From NCBI GenBank assembly GCA_021802485.1, contig JAJZXF010000017.1, forward strand, positions 1 through 38,390: DNA of 38,390 nt. Reading direction: 5' to 3'. The position numbers were made by a program, and so were the translations under genes. Below, in pieces: positions 8,643-18,400 of the stretch. Under the pieces are notes generated by a model. It saw only the letters and a program-made list of their open reading frames with translations, had not been told where the DNA came from and made no database searches. Positions within the stretch are counted from its first letter, which is position 1; each line of letters starts with the position of its first letter. This stretch comes from Actinomycetes bacterium. Its GTDB lineage: Bacteria; Actinomycetota; Acidimicrobiia; Acidimicrobiales; JAJZXF01.

Positions 8643-10123
8643 CTGGATACTCTCCCCGGTGTGTGGAGCTCGGCGGCCGCCCGGTGTAGCAGGTGTATCA
8701 GCCCTCCAGGTACATGAACCCCGAGGACGGCGAGCAGCCCGATGCCGACCACCATCGGAGCTACCATCCAGGCGCTCAGCTCGCCTCGGCGCGGGGCGTC
8801 TCGCGACGCGGGAGCAAGAAGGATGCGCGAGGTGGACCAGGAGAGCCCGAAGAAGGCCGCTGTAACGAGCACGACGAGCGCAGAGGTAGCGATGCCGCTC
8901 GATGTCGCAAGGCCACCTTGGACGATCATGAACTCGCTGCGGAAGATCGCAAAGGGCGGGAGGCCTGAGAGCGCCAGCACGGCCAGCAAGAGGATCGTTC
9001 CGCTCCACGGAAGGAGGTGGATCCCGCCTCGCATCGTGGTCATGTCCTTTGTGTGGAGCTTCTCCTTCAAGCTCCCTGCTCCGAAGAACGCTGTAGATTT
9101 TGCGCAAGCGTGGGCGAGAACCTGCAGAAGTACTCCGGTGATCGCAATAGGTGCAGCAAAGCTCATCCCAATAGCGAGGATGCCCATGTGCTCGACACTC
9201 GAGTAAGCGAGGAGGCGTTTCAGATCTCGTTGGCTTGCGAGGTACAAGGAGGCAAGCAGGAGAGATAGGAGGCCAAAGGCGAGCAGCACATCTCTACAGA
9301 AGGCGGGGCCCAGGGTCGTTGCCGCGACCTGGAAGTAGCGCAGGATCGCGTAGAAGCTCACCGCGAGAAGGGCCCCCGACAAAAGGGCAGATATTGGTGT
9401 GGGAGCCTCGGAGTGTGCATCCGGAAGCCAGGTATGGACCGGGGCGAGCCCCATCTTCGTGCCATATCCGAGAACTGCTAGGACGAACGCCAAGCGCACC
9501 ATCTGAGGCGGAAGCTTCTTCGCGGCGGCCATAATTGGGGTGAACCCAATGCTGAATCCGTGGCCGATCCCGACAGCTCCCGCGGCGTAGATGAGCACGG
9601 TCGCGAGCAGTGCCAGCCCTAGGCCCATTGACGCGATCAGCATGTACTTCCATGAGGCCTCGGTTGCGCCGTCGGTATCGTCTAAAGCAACGAGCAACGC
9701 AGAGATCACTGTTGTGATCTCGATTGCTACCCATACAAGCGCCAAGCCGTTGACGATCGTAGCCATGTTCATCGCCCAGCAGAAGATGTTGAGGCCAATG
9801 AAGAAGCGCTGGTTGAACAGCCTTGACGAGCCTGCGTCCCGGTGCTTCACGTACCCGAGCGAGTAAGCCGAGGTTGCCGAGTACAAGAAGGTCGCCGCGA
9901 GACAGAAGACCGCCGACAGCGGATCTGCTGTGAGCAACGACCCGAGATGTAGCGAACGTTCGCCGCCTGCCAACAGGTTGGTGATCGCGATGGCTGAGAG
10001 GAAGCTAACGAACCCCGCGGACACGGTCGCGATCCGTTTCACCTTTTCCCCAGCTATCCAGGATAGGCCCGCAGCGACGAGGGGCACGATAGCAATTGAA
10101 GCGAGCGCTACTCTTGCAATCAT
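8639..10123 (-). CDS. HyfF/NuoN-M-like proton-conducting membrane subunit
   Basis: This 494-residue, many-helix membrane protein belongs to the NuoL/M/N antiporter-like family and is closest in style to HyfF. Diagnostic segments are VWVAIEITTVISALL (Glu in TM5), GYGTKMGLAPVHTWLPDAHS (Lys in TM7, conserved His), EAPTPISALLSG, AYSSVEHMGILAIG, and ACAKSTAFFGAGSL (Lys). It is one of two antiporter-like subunits in the operon. It overlaps the HyfE-like gene upstream by ATGA and the large-subunit gene downstream by GTGA, which implies translational coupling. Confidence 0.92.
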   Translation of the reverse strand: MIARVALASIAIVPLVAAGLSWIAGEKVKRIATVSAGFVSFLSAIAITNLLAGGERSLHLGSLLTADPLSAVFCLAATFLYSATSAYSLGYVKHRDAGSSRLFNQRFFIGLNIFCWAMNMATIVNGLALVWVAIEITTVISALLVALDDTDGATEASWKYMLIASMGLGLALLATVLIYAAGAVGIGHGFSIGFTPIMAAAKKLPPQMVRLAFVLAVLGYGTKMGLAPVHTWLPDAHSEAPTPISALLSGALLAVSFYAILRYFQVAATTLGPAFCRDVLLAFGLLSLLLASLYLASQRDLKRLLAYSSVEHMGILAIGMSFAAPIAITGVLLQVLAHACAKSTAFFGAGSLKEKLHTKDMTTMRGGIHLLPWSGTILLLAVLALSGLPPFAIFRSEFMIVQGGLATSSGIATSALVVLVTAAFFGLSWSTSRILLAPASRDAPRRGELSAWMVAPMVVGIGLLAVLGVHVPGGLIHLLHRAAAELHTPGRVSR

Positions 10124-10785
10124 CCCCGCAACCTTGTGATCTGCTCTGTGGATAGGGTCTTTGCTCTACGATGATGCACTCGCATCAAGAGGCCGAAGGC
10201 AACTACTGCGACAAGCAGGTCGAACAGGAAGGCAATCTCCATTATCACGGGAAGCGCGGTCGCGACCACAAGGCTCGCTACCGACACGGAGTTTTCCAGC
10301 GAGAAGAAGGCGATCCCCTGCGATAGGACGTCAGAGCGCAGGATCACGAGAAGGAAAGAGATGAGGAGGCTTGCGACAGCAATGCTCAATGCAGGGCCCG
10401 GCAGCGTGCGTACGGGAAGGTGTAACGCCCCGATCGCGAAGAACCCGAATGCGCTTGCCCCCCCAGCGAGCAGCAGCATGGACGCAGTCTTCAGCCTTGC
10501 GCTCGATGAGAGGTCAGCGTCGAGGCTCGGCGCGAGCCGTGCCATGATTTCGGGGACGACCACGACCTTTGTGGCAAAAGAGATCGCCGCTAGCGCGTAC
10601 AGACCATCGAGGTGATGTGTCGAGGCGATCACGATGACGAGTGCAGTCACCGCGAGGGACTGGAACCTGTAGATGCGAACCTGGGAGCGTACGAACGGCG
10701 CCCGGAGCATTGCCATGACGCAAAGGAGCACGAGAAGGCTCGTCACATCGGCGGCGCTTGCAAACGCAGACGGGGGTGCGGTCAT
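10120..10785 (-). CDS. HyfE-like small membrane subunit
   Basis: The protein has 221 residues with about six hydrophobic segments. Size, position between the HyfC- and HyfF-like genes, and the segment RSDVLSQGIAFFSLENSVSVAS match HyfE, the part-NuoK-like subunit of hydrogenase 4. I chose ATG 10785 because it overlaps the HyfC-like stop as ATGA. The in-frame sequence upstream lies inside the HyfC-like gene and is not membrane-like. A charged, Arg-rich C-terminus (MRVHHRRAKTLS) follows the last helix. Confidence 0.85.
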   Translation of the reverse strand: MTAPPSAFASAADVTSLLVLLCVMAMLRAPFVRSQVRIYRFQSLAVTALVIVIASTHHLDGLYALAAISFATKVVVVPEIMARLAPSLDADLSSSARLKTASMLLLAGGASAFGFFAIGALHLPVRTLPGPALSIAVASLLISFLLVILRSDVLSQGIAFFSLENSVSVASLVVATALPVIMEIAFLFDLLVAVVAFGLLMRVHHRRAKTLSTEQITRLRG

Positions 10786-11756
10786 CCGCCCCCCAGGTAG
10801 TAAAGAAGTACCGCTAGGACTGCGAGGACGAATGCGGCCGCAAGGAATTCGGTGATCTTGAAGAGGCGCAGCTTCGCGAAGGAGTTGTCCACGATGCTGA
10901 AGATGCATCCTACGAGGAGCGCTTTTGCTATGAGGGTGGGGATCGCAACCAGGACTGCCCCAGCTGACCTCGATGCCCCGAGGCCCCACGGTGCAACGAA
11001 CACGTCAGCGAGGATCGTGTAGAGGATCATCTGCTTCATTGCCGATCCCCAGGTGAGAAGGGCAAGCGCTGGCCCAGAGTGCTCGAGAGTCTGGGCTTCG
11101 CCAATCATGCCGAATTCCAGCGTTCCCGAGTGGGTCTCGACGGGGATGCGCCCGGTATCTGCCAGCACGACGAGGAAGAATGCGACAGCGGCGAGTATGT
11201 GGGCTGGCCTTATCTCCTGGGCTATTGAGGAGTGAAGGGTTGCCGCCATCGCATAGGGCAGGTCCGTCGCGGTGATGAGGCCGACCGCGAACACGACGAA
11301 GAGAATGGTGGGTTCGATCAGCGCTGCAAAGGTCATCGACCTGCTGCTGCCGAGCTGGGCGAATGGAGCGCCGGTCCCTGCTGCTGCAATCGCTACAGAG
11401 AACCCCGCGAGTGCGAGGATAAAGCCCCCGCCAAGGATGTCTCCGGTGTAGCCGAGCGGCAGGGGGTATGAGGTGAGCACCGGTATGAGCATTGGAACGA
11501 CGAGGTAGCAGGAAAAAGCGATTATCGGAGCGCTGAGGAAGAACCAGCTCGATCCTTCGGGAGCGAGGGTCTCCTTGCGAAAGAGCTTTCTGATGTCGTG
11601 ATAGGGCTGGAGGACTCGGGGGCCGCGTCGACCCTGGATGAGGGATCCCAACTTCGCGATCACCCCGCTCACGAACGGAGCAGCCACCAGGATCGTAAGC
11701 ACCTGGAGTAGCTGTATCTGCCAGGGTGCCAGCTCAAAATCTAGGGTGGTTGACAA
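10782..11756 (-). CDS. HyfC/NuoH-like membrane subunit, first gene of Ehr-type operon
   Basis: The protein has 324 residues and about eight transmembrane segments, and it is the NuoH/HycD/HyfC family member that anchors the hydrophilic arm. The first cytoplasmic loop has the family signature QGRRGPRVLQPYHDIRKLFRKE (about residues 41-62). Further on, ETHSGTLEFGMIGEA resembles the NuoH/HyfC loop near the quinone or connecting channel. The start is TTG 11756 with GGAGG 5 bases upstream; no ATG or GTG fits better. This is the promoter-proximal gene of the operon, and transcription should start in the divergent region shared with the ammonium transporter. Confidence 0.9.
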   Translation of the reverse strand: MSTTLDFELAPWQIQLLQVLTILVAAPFVSGVIAKLGSLIQGRRGPRVLQPYHDIRKLFRKETLAPEGSSWFFLSAPIIAFSCYLVVPMLIPVLTSYPLPLGYTGDILGGGFILALAGFSVAIAAAGTGAPFAQLGSSRSMTFAALIEPTILFVVFAVGLITATDLPYAMAATLHSSIAQEIRPAHILAAVAFFLVVLADTGRIPVETHSGTLEFGMIGEAQTLEHSGPALALLTWGSAMKQMILYTILADVFVAPWGLGASRSAGAVLVAIPTLIAKALLVGCIFSIVDNSFAKLRLFKITEFLAAAFVLAVLAVLLYYLGGG

Positions 11757-12300
11757 TCTGCCTCCGGGCGCCTGCGTCTTTGTATACGTATCGCTCAGAG
11801 GCCATCAACCCGAGGTGCGTTGCGATTATTGCCGCTTGGAGTGGCGACTCACCGTGACAACGCTAACTGGGGTGTTCGGGCAATGCCCACCGGAGCCTCA
11901 TCCGGTTGCGTGTAACTGTAGCAGCATAGCTTGTGATAGGTCGAATGGACCCAATCGGGTGAGAAGCCGATCGTGAGATTCGACACGCAACTACCCAGTC
12001 GGCCTGCGTACTGCTCGCGAATCGGGGTGTGACGCCGAAAAGCCCACCCACTCGGCTGGCTTTGACTCTTGCGAGTTTGCCAATCGGTGCAGCTCGAATG
12101 GTTCAAGTGAGCGTGTTGGCAGGCGAGTTGCGTGGGACGGCATCTGCTTGGGAAACTCTCTATCGCCCGCGGCACAGATCATCCCTTCGTCAGATCATCC
12201 GGATGTAAGTGTGGTCTGTGCGGCTTCGCAATTGGCAAGGCTTGGGTTCTTCGGAGCGCTGCGGAATGCGCGCGTGGTCTGGGACGGAGAGGATCAAAGG
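11757..12300. other. Divergent intergenic region, Ehr-type operon / ammonium transporter
   Basis: About 540 bp between the TTG start of the HyfC-like gene and the GTG start of the transporter. The plus-strand frame is open back to an ATG at 12148. That extension (about 51 residues) does not resemble Amt proteins, so I treat it as leader. I see no convincing operator, riboswitch or RNA gene, and no glnK. Confidence 0.5.
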
Positions 12301-13551
12301 GTGCACTACAACGCAGGTGACACGGCATGGGTGCTGGCAAGTGCAGCTCTAGTGTTGTTCATGACACCGGGACTCGCGTTCTTCTATGGCGGCATGGTGC
12401 GGCGCAAGAACGTGCTCGGAATGCTCATGCAGAACTACGTTGCAATTGGAATTGTCGGGGTGCTGTGGGTCTGGATTGCCTACAGCCTCGCGTTTGGCGT
12501 CGACTGGGGTGGCTTCGGGCTGATCGGGACCCTGCACTTCGCTGGGCTTGCCCATGCAAGCCAGCATGTGCCGGGGTACAAGGGCGCATCGGCCCAGACC
12601 GTGCCCCCCCTCGCGTTCGTCATCTTCCAAATGATGTTCGCGATCATCACCCCGGCTCTCATTACTGGCTCGACGGCCGACCGGTTGAAGTTCAGCGCTT
12701 TCGTCGTTTTCGTGGTCCTGTGGTCCCTTTTCGTCTACGCGCCCGTTGCACACTGGGTCTTCTCGCCTACTGGCTGGCTGCACAAGTTGGGAGCGGAGGA
12801 CTTTGCGGGTGGGATTGTGGTCCATGTCAACGCTGGCGTCGCGGCGCTCGGCCTGGCAGCCGTATTGGGAAGGCGTAAGGGCTGGCCCAAGGAGCAGATG
12901 CCGCCACATAACGTTCCGTTCATCCTACTTGGCACTGGGATGCTGTGGTTTGGCTGGTTCGGCTTCAACGCCGGCTCCGCTCTCGGCGCCAACGTTCTTG
13001 CTGCTCATGCTTTTATCAACACGAACACTGCTGCTGCTGTTGCGATGCTGTGCTGGCTTGGTGTGGAGAAGCTGAAGGGTGGCAAGGCGACCACTCTCGG
13101 TGCTGCGTCAGGAGCGATAGCGGGACTTGCTACCATTACACCTGCCAGCGGGTATGTGAATCTTCTAGGCGCCACCATCATCGGTATCGCAGCGGGGACG
13201 CTATGTGCGCTGGCTGTGGGGATCAAGTTCCGCTTCCGCTTGGATGATTCCCTCGATGTTGGCGCGGTGCACCTGGTGGGTGGGGTTATCGGGTCTCTTG
13301 CAGTAGGGCTTTTCGGAACCTCGGCGATCGGTGGTGCGGACGGCCTCTTCTATGGCGGGGGATGGTCGCTTCTCGCAGACCAAGCGGTGGCGGTCCTCGC
13401 AGTAGGGGCATTCTCCCTAGTTGTAACTGTTCTCATCGCGATGGCCATAAAGAAGGTGATGGGGCTCCGAGTGAGCGAGGACCAGGAGCTTGAGGGTCTT
13501 GACACGAGTCAACACGCAGAGACCGCCTACGAACTCGGCGGGATCGGCTGA
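12301..13551 (+). CDS. amt: Ammonium transporter (Amt family)
   Basis: The protein has 416 residues from GTG 12301, preceded by GGAGAGG about 9 bases upstream. It is an eleven-helix channel-like transporter taking up ammonium. The N-terminus [20 protein letters not shown] is the usual first helix of Amt, which is why I reject the longer ATG 12148. Also visible are [19 protein letters not shown], the twin pore histidines (PVAHWVFSP and GAVHLVGG), and [16 protein letters not shown] carrying the Phe-gate region. The C-terminal tail is cytoplasmic and acidic. No PII gene (glnK) is adjacent, which is unusual for bacterial amt genes. Confidence 0.96.
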   Translation: MHYNAGDTAWVLASAALVLFMTPGLAFFYGGMVRRKNVLGMLMQNYVAIGIVGVLWVWIAYSLAFGVDWGGFGLIGTLHFAGLAHASQHVPGYKGASAQTVPPLAFVIFQMMFAIITPALITGSTADRLKFSAFVVFVVLWSLFVYAPVAHWVFSPTGWLHKLGAEDFAGGIVVHVNAGVAALGLAAVLGRRKGWPKEQMPPHNVPFILLGTGMLWFGWFGFNAGSALGANVLAAHAFINTNTAAAVAMLCWLGVEKLKGGKATTLGAASGAIAGLATITPASGYVNLLGATIIGIAAGTLCALAVGIKFRFRLDDSLDVGAVHLVGGVIGSLAVGLFGTSAIGGADGLFYGGGWSLLADQAVAVLAVGAFSLVVTVLIAMAIKKVMGLRVSEDQELEGLDTSQHAETAYELGGIG

Positions 13552-13745
13552 ATTGGGTAGGTAACACCCTCGAGTTTGGCGCGCAGCCTATGGCCGGGAG
13601 GCTACACTTCGATTCCATCGGGACTGCGGCTGGGGTCAAGTGCATGCCAGCTGGTTTCCCTGAGGTTGGAACTCCCGTGGGACTGGTGAGCGATGAGGTG
13701 CATCTGGTGCGTTTTGTTGGGTCTTTGCGTGTTGGAAGTTCGAGG

Positions 13746-15410
13746 ATGGGCTTTGCTAGGCGTTGCTTGCGCACGCGTGCCACGATGCCGCTTGCAGTGG
13801 CTTTCGTCGCGGTTGTTGCACTTGTGCAGCCAGCCACAGCTAACGCCCGCGCTAGTGGCGCGCTAACCTCGAGCGTTGCGAGTGCTTCACTTTCTCAGCG
13901 GGCTGTCTCGAGTTCCGCTGGGATCATGGTCAATCACCTTACGGCCGTCTCATGCACCAGCAAGTCATTTTGCATCGCTGCAGGCTATTATCTAAATGGC
14001 GGCACCGGCCAGAACCTCTTGCTGACCTGGAACGCAAGCACGTGGTCGCTCGATAGCGCGTCTTCGCTTTCGACTTCAGCCTCCGAAGACAATCGCCTAA
14101 TGGGCGTCTCATGTGTGTCAACGACCTTCTGCGTTGCTGCTGGTGTGTACTCGAACGGAACCAGGTTGCAGAACCTCCTGCTTACGTGGAATGGCAGTAC
14201 CTGGTCGCTGGATGATGCGCAGGCGCTGTCGACATCCGCATCGCAGAGCAACGTTCTGACCGGCGTCTCGTGCGTATCGGCGAGCTTCTGTGTGGCTACA
14301 GGCTATTTTGTCAACAGCATTGGCTCCCACGGACTCATGCTCACATGGAACGGTAGCTCTTGGGCGCTCGCTGCCGGGCCCTTTAGCATCGCAGCAACCC
14401 AGGCCAGCCTGACCGGCGTCTCGTGTGCGAGCACGAGCTTTTGCGTCGCGCTTGGAAACAACTACAACGGCACGAATTACCAGAATTCGATCCTTTCCTG
14501 GAACGGCAAGGGGTGGTCTGCTGACACTTCGGCAGCTCTGTCCACTTCCCCGTCAGAGGACAACTTCCTCGCGGGTGTCTCATGCGCGTCCGCTAGCTTC
14601 TGTGTTGCTGCGGGCTACTACGACAACGGAGTCGACTTTCAGAACCTTGTTCTTACCTGGAACGGGACGTCCTGGTCGCTCAACTCAGCGGGGTCTCTGT
14701 CGAGTTCCGGATCCCAGAACAACGAGTTCACAGGTGTCTCATGCGCGTCAGCGAGCTTCTGTGTAGTGACAGGCGAATACATCTTGAAGTCAACCGACCA
14801 GAACCTTGTCGCTACCTGGGACGGAAGCTCATGGTCGCTCAACTCCTCGGGGTCTCTGTCGACTTCAGCGTTTCAGACCAACCAGATTTACGGTGCCTCT
14901 TGTGTATCCGCTAGCTATTGCGTCGTGGTCGGTTCCTACAGCGGCGATGGCATGAGCCAGGATCTCGTTCTCACCTGGAATGGGAGCAAATGGGTGCTCG
15001 ACTCCGCCGCCTCGCTTTCTAGCACGACCTCGACCCTCCCGGGTTACTGGTTCGTCGCCTCAGACGGGGGAATCTTCAGCTTTGGCGATGCCGCGTTCTA
15101 CGGCTCCATGGGTGGAAAGCACCTGAACGCTCCAATAGTTGGCATGGCAGCTACGCCAGATGGCAAGGGTTACTGGTTCGTCGCCTCAGACGGGGGAATC
15201 TTCAGCTTTGGCGATGCCGCGTTCTACGGCTCCATGGGTGGAAAGCACCTGAACGCTCCAATAGTGGGTTTGTCGTCGAGTTCGGATGGTCGCGGCTACT
15301 GGTTCGTGGCCTCTGATGGCGGCATCTTCAGCTTCGGAGACTCCGCGTTCGATGGCTCAATGGGCGGCAAGCCGCTCAACAAACCTATAGTTGGCATGTC
15401 GTCAACCTGA
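13746..15410 (+). CDS. Secreted Cys-pair repeat protein with three C-terminal 42-aa repeats
   Basis: The protein has 554 residues from ATG 13746. That start places a typical signal peptide (Arg-rich start, then [21 protein letters not shown]) at the N-terminus; the frame is open upstream to 13590 without signal features. Seven repeats of about 50 residues follow, each with a Cys pair (SCxSxSFCVAAG) and LLTWNGSxWSLDSAxSLSTS. Three 42-residue units ([20 protein letters not shown]) close the protein. It shares its design with the partial gene at the left edge and probably its transcript with the gene 35 bp downstream. It is extracellular by inference, and its ligand or function is not known to me. 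Repeats of this type can form beta-propellers, which is a structural guess. Confidence 0.85.
   Translation: MGFARRCLRTRATMPLAVAFVAVVALVQPATANARASGALTSSVASASLSQRAVSSSAGIMVNHLTAVSCTSKSFCIAAGYYLNGGTGQNLLLTWNASTWSLDSASSLSTSASEDNRLMGVSCVSTTFCVAAGVYSNGTRLQNLLLTWNGSTWSLDDAQALSTSASQSNVLTGVSCVSASFCVATGYFVNSIGSHGLMLTWNGSSWALAAGPFSIAATQASLTGVSCASTSFCVALGNNYNGTNYQNSILSWNGKGWSADTSAALSTSPSEDNFLAGVSCASASFCVAAGYYDNGVDFQNLVLTWNGTSWSLNSAGSLSSSGSQNNEFTGVSCASASFCVVTGEYILKSTDQNLVATWDGSSWSLNSSGSLSTSAFQTNQIYGASCVSASYCVVVGSYSGDGMSQDLVLTWNGSKWVLDSAASLSSTTSTLPGYWFVASDGGIFSFGDAAFYGSMGGKHLNAPIVGMAATPDGKGYWFVASDGGIFSFGDAAFYGSMGGKHLNAPIVGLSSSSDGRGYWFVASDGGIFSFGDSAFDGSMGGKPLNKPIVGMSST
15045..15410 (+). repeat. Three 126-bp repeat units (42 aa each)
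   Basis: Units start at 15045, 15171 and 15297. The first two are nearly identical at DNA level for about 100 bp, and the third is more diverged. This is the same module as at 1-265, 18503-19240 and 33448-34188. Confidence 0.9.
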
Positions 15411-15445
15411 TGGCGGAAAGATCGGCTGTAGGCCAGTGAGGGCGC

Positions 15446-18400
15446 ATGCGAGTACGAACCAGCAAACTTGTTGCAGCAGGGCTGATGCTGGTTTCCTCTG
15501 CCTCGGGGGCCTTGGCCGGCATTATTGATGCTTCAGCTAGCCCAGCTTCGGGGCTGCAGGGCATTGCAGGACTAGCAACCGGCGCTCGCGCCGGTGCGCA
15601 GCACCAGATGTTGGATCCGCGTGCGGTCGCGGCTTTTCTCCGGTCCCAAAGGGCAGGGGAGGGCACGCGGGTCCAGGCAGCGCAGCGTTATGCGCGAGCC
15701 GTTGCTCGGACTCGGGTGCTGCAAGCAGAGGCTGTCCATACTGCGGGCAGCATCAGCTCGGCACGATGGAGTTCGCTCGGGCCCACCCAGATCAGCCAGA
15801 GTGCGACCGGCGGGCAGAATTCAGGGCGTGTGACGGGGCTCGCGGTGGTCTCTGGGAGTTCCGACACGGTATACTTGGGGTCCGCTGGCGGCGGTGTGTG
15901 GTCGGCGAGCATAGCGGGAACGAGCACTACGTGGGCGACCCACACTGACGGACAGCCCGATATTGCGATCGGTGCTGTCGCTGTGGATCCGAGCGATCCG
16001 AGTGCATTATTCGCGGGAACTGGGGAGAACAATCACTGCGGCGACTGCTACCCTGGTGGCGGAGTCCTCGAATCGACCGATGGCGGCGCGACATGGAGCA
16101 TGTCCAACCCCGGCGGCATGTTCACCGGGGTTGACGTCTCCGCTATCGTGGTCGAGCCAGGCGCCTCGTCGCTGTCGGCCACGACAGTGCTCGTTGCTGC
16201 GTCAACAGGGCTGTTCGTCTCGACCGACGGGGGTGCGAGCTGGTCCCATGAGGCCGGGAGTGGTTGGCGGGCCGGCTCTACGTCGGCGATTGTTGTGAAT
16301 CCACTTACGAGCCCGTTCACCCTCTACGCGGCGGTTGTTGGCACAGGTATCGAGGAGAGCACAGACAATGGCACGAACTGGACGACGTTGTCGGGCACCG
16401 GGCTGCCCTCCGCCTCGTCTTTTGGCCCAACAGCGGTCGCGATCTCGCCAGCGTCGAGCACGTCCTCGACGACACTTTACGTCTCGATCGGCTCAAACTC
16501 CGGGTATGTGGGGATGTACAAGTCCACTGACGGGGGGGCATCGTGGGCTCAGCTCAGCCCGCCGGCGTTCACGGACCAGTCCTACGCCTATGGCTCAGGC
16601 ACATCGGACCAGAGCTGGTATGACAACGTGATCGCGGTGGAGCCCGGGAACCCGAACGTGGTCGTTGCTGGCGGGATCGCTGCGATCGAGAGCACGGACG
16701 GTGGAACTACTTGGTATAACCTCAACGGCCAGACATTCTTCGGATCTGGCACCAACCTCTTGCACCCAGATTTTCACGCGCTTGCGTTCGACTCGTCGGG
16801 GAACCTCTACCTGGGCTGCGACGGCGGCGTCTGGGAGCTCAATGCGGCTGGCGTGTCGAATCCGGGCGCGGTCACGGCGTCCGACTACACCAATTTGAAC
16901 ACGAACCTAGATATCACCCAGTTCTATGAGGGCTTGAGCGTCTACAACAACGGCGCACAGATCCTCGGCGGTTCCCAGGACAACGGCACCTCCCTGTACT
17001 CTGGATCGAATCCGTGGCCACAGGTCCTTGGCGGGGATGGCGGCTACAGCGCGATCAACCCGCTCGACTCCACACAGCAGTTCGCCGAAGCCGATGCTGG
17101 CCTTTACGTGACCTCCGATTCCTGGGCTTCCACTCAGGCGAACATCACACCCAATGGAGGGGCGGGTGGAAATTTTGTCCCGCCGGCGACCATCGTTGCG
17201 AACAGCGCTTCCCCGGATGCGCCAACTTTGTATTACGGCGGGTCTGATCTGTGGGAAACCACAGATCCTGCCAGCAGTTCCCCGGCGTGGACGCAACTGA
17301 CCACCTACGGGGGCGCGAACAACACTGCGGTCTCTGCGATCGTAGTAGCTCCGTCGAACCCATCGGTGCTGTATGTCGGCTTCGACAACGGGGAACTGAT
17401 GGTCTCGACGAACGCGACGTCCTCCATTCCCACGTTCAGCACCGTGGCAACGCTAGGGGAGTGGATCACTCACATCGCAGTTGATCCCACGAACTCCGCG
17501 GAGGTTCTGGTGAGCCAGAGCTTCAGTGATACCCAGGACAAGCTGGCGAACCCCCAGGTGCAGCAGATCACAGGCGCAACGACTTCGAGTCCGACTGTGA
17601 CGAACGTAACCGGAGATCTGCCGGGGGGAATCTCCTCGAACTCAGTGGTTTTCGATGGTTCTTCCTACGTAGTCGCAACGGACGTCGGGGTCTTCGTTAC
17701 GTCGGCTCTAAATGGATCCGCCACCTCCTGGAGTTCGGTTGGCACGGGGCTCCCGACGGTTCAGGTTGTTGGCTTGAGCGTCGACGCCAATGGGGATCTA
17801 TACGCCGCTACTCACGGCCGCGGGGTTTGGGAGCTGGCGCTTCCGCCGAAGCTCGCGTTCACCACACAGCCACCTTCTACTACGCAGGCAGGATCTCGGT
17901 TCGCTGTAGCTGTGTCAGTCGAGGACGCGGCGGGCAACGTGGTCACCTCAGACTCTACAGACCAGGTGACGCTTGGAATCGCCGCTGGCACAGGAGCGAG
18001 CGGTTCGAGTCTCCGCTGCGCGCGGAACCCGGTTACGGTCTCAAGTGGCGTAGCTGACTTCAGCTGCTCGATCAACACCGCGGGGAGCGGCTACACGCTC
18101 TCTGCGACGAGTGGCTCGCTCACCCCAGCGACATCTTCTGGGTTTCAAGTGAGCGCAGGATCGCCATCGAAGCTCGCGTTCACCACACAGCCACCTTCTA
18201 CTACGCAGGCAGGATCTCGGTTCGCTATAGCTGTGTCAGTCGAGGACGCGGCGGGCAACGTGGTCACCTCGGACTCTACAGACCAGGTGACGCTTGGAAT
18301 CACCGCTGGCACAGGAGCGAGCGGTTCGAGTCTCAGTTGCGCAGCGAACCCGGTGACGGTCACGAGCGGGGTAGCTGACTTCAGCTGCTCGATCAACGAC

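Noticed and set aside
8643-9107. Longer start for the large subunit (to 9107)
   Set aside because: It lies entirely inside the HyfF-like gene in another frame, and the GTGA overlap at 8642 is typical of this operon.
4160-11756. Functional [NiFe] hydrogenase 4 / formate hydrogenlyase
   Set aside because: All four NiFe-ligand cysteines and the proximal-cluster cysteines are absent, and there is no formate dehydrogenase or hyp gene nearby.
12148-12300. N-terminal extension of the ammonium transporter from ATG 12148
   Set aside because: The extra 51 residues do not look like Amt or a signal peptide, and GTG 12301 has a good ribosome site and the family N-terminus.
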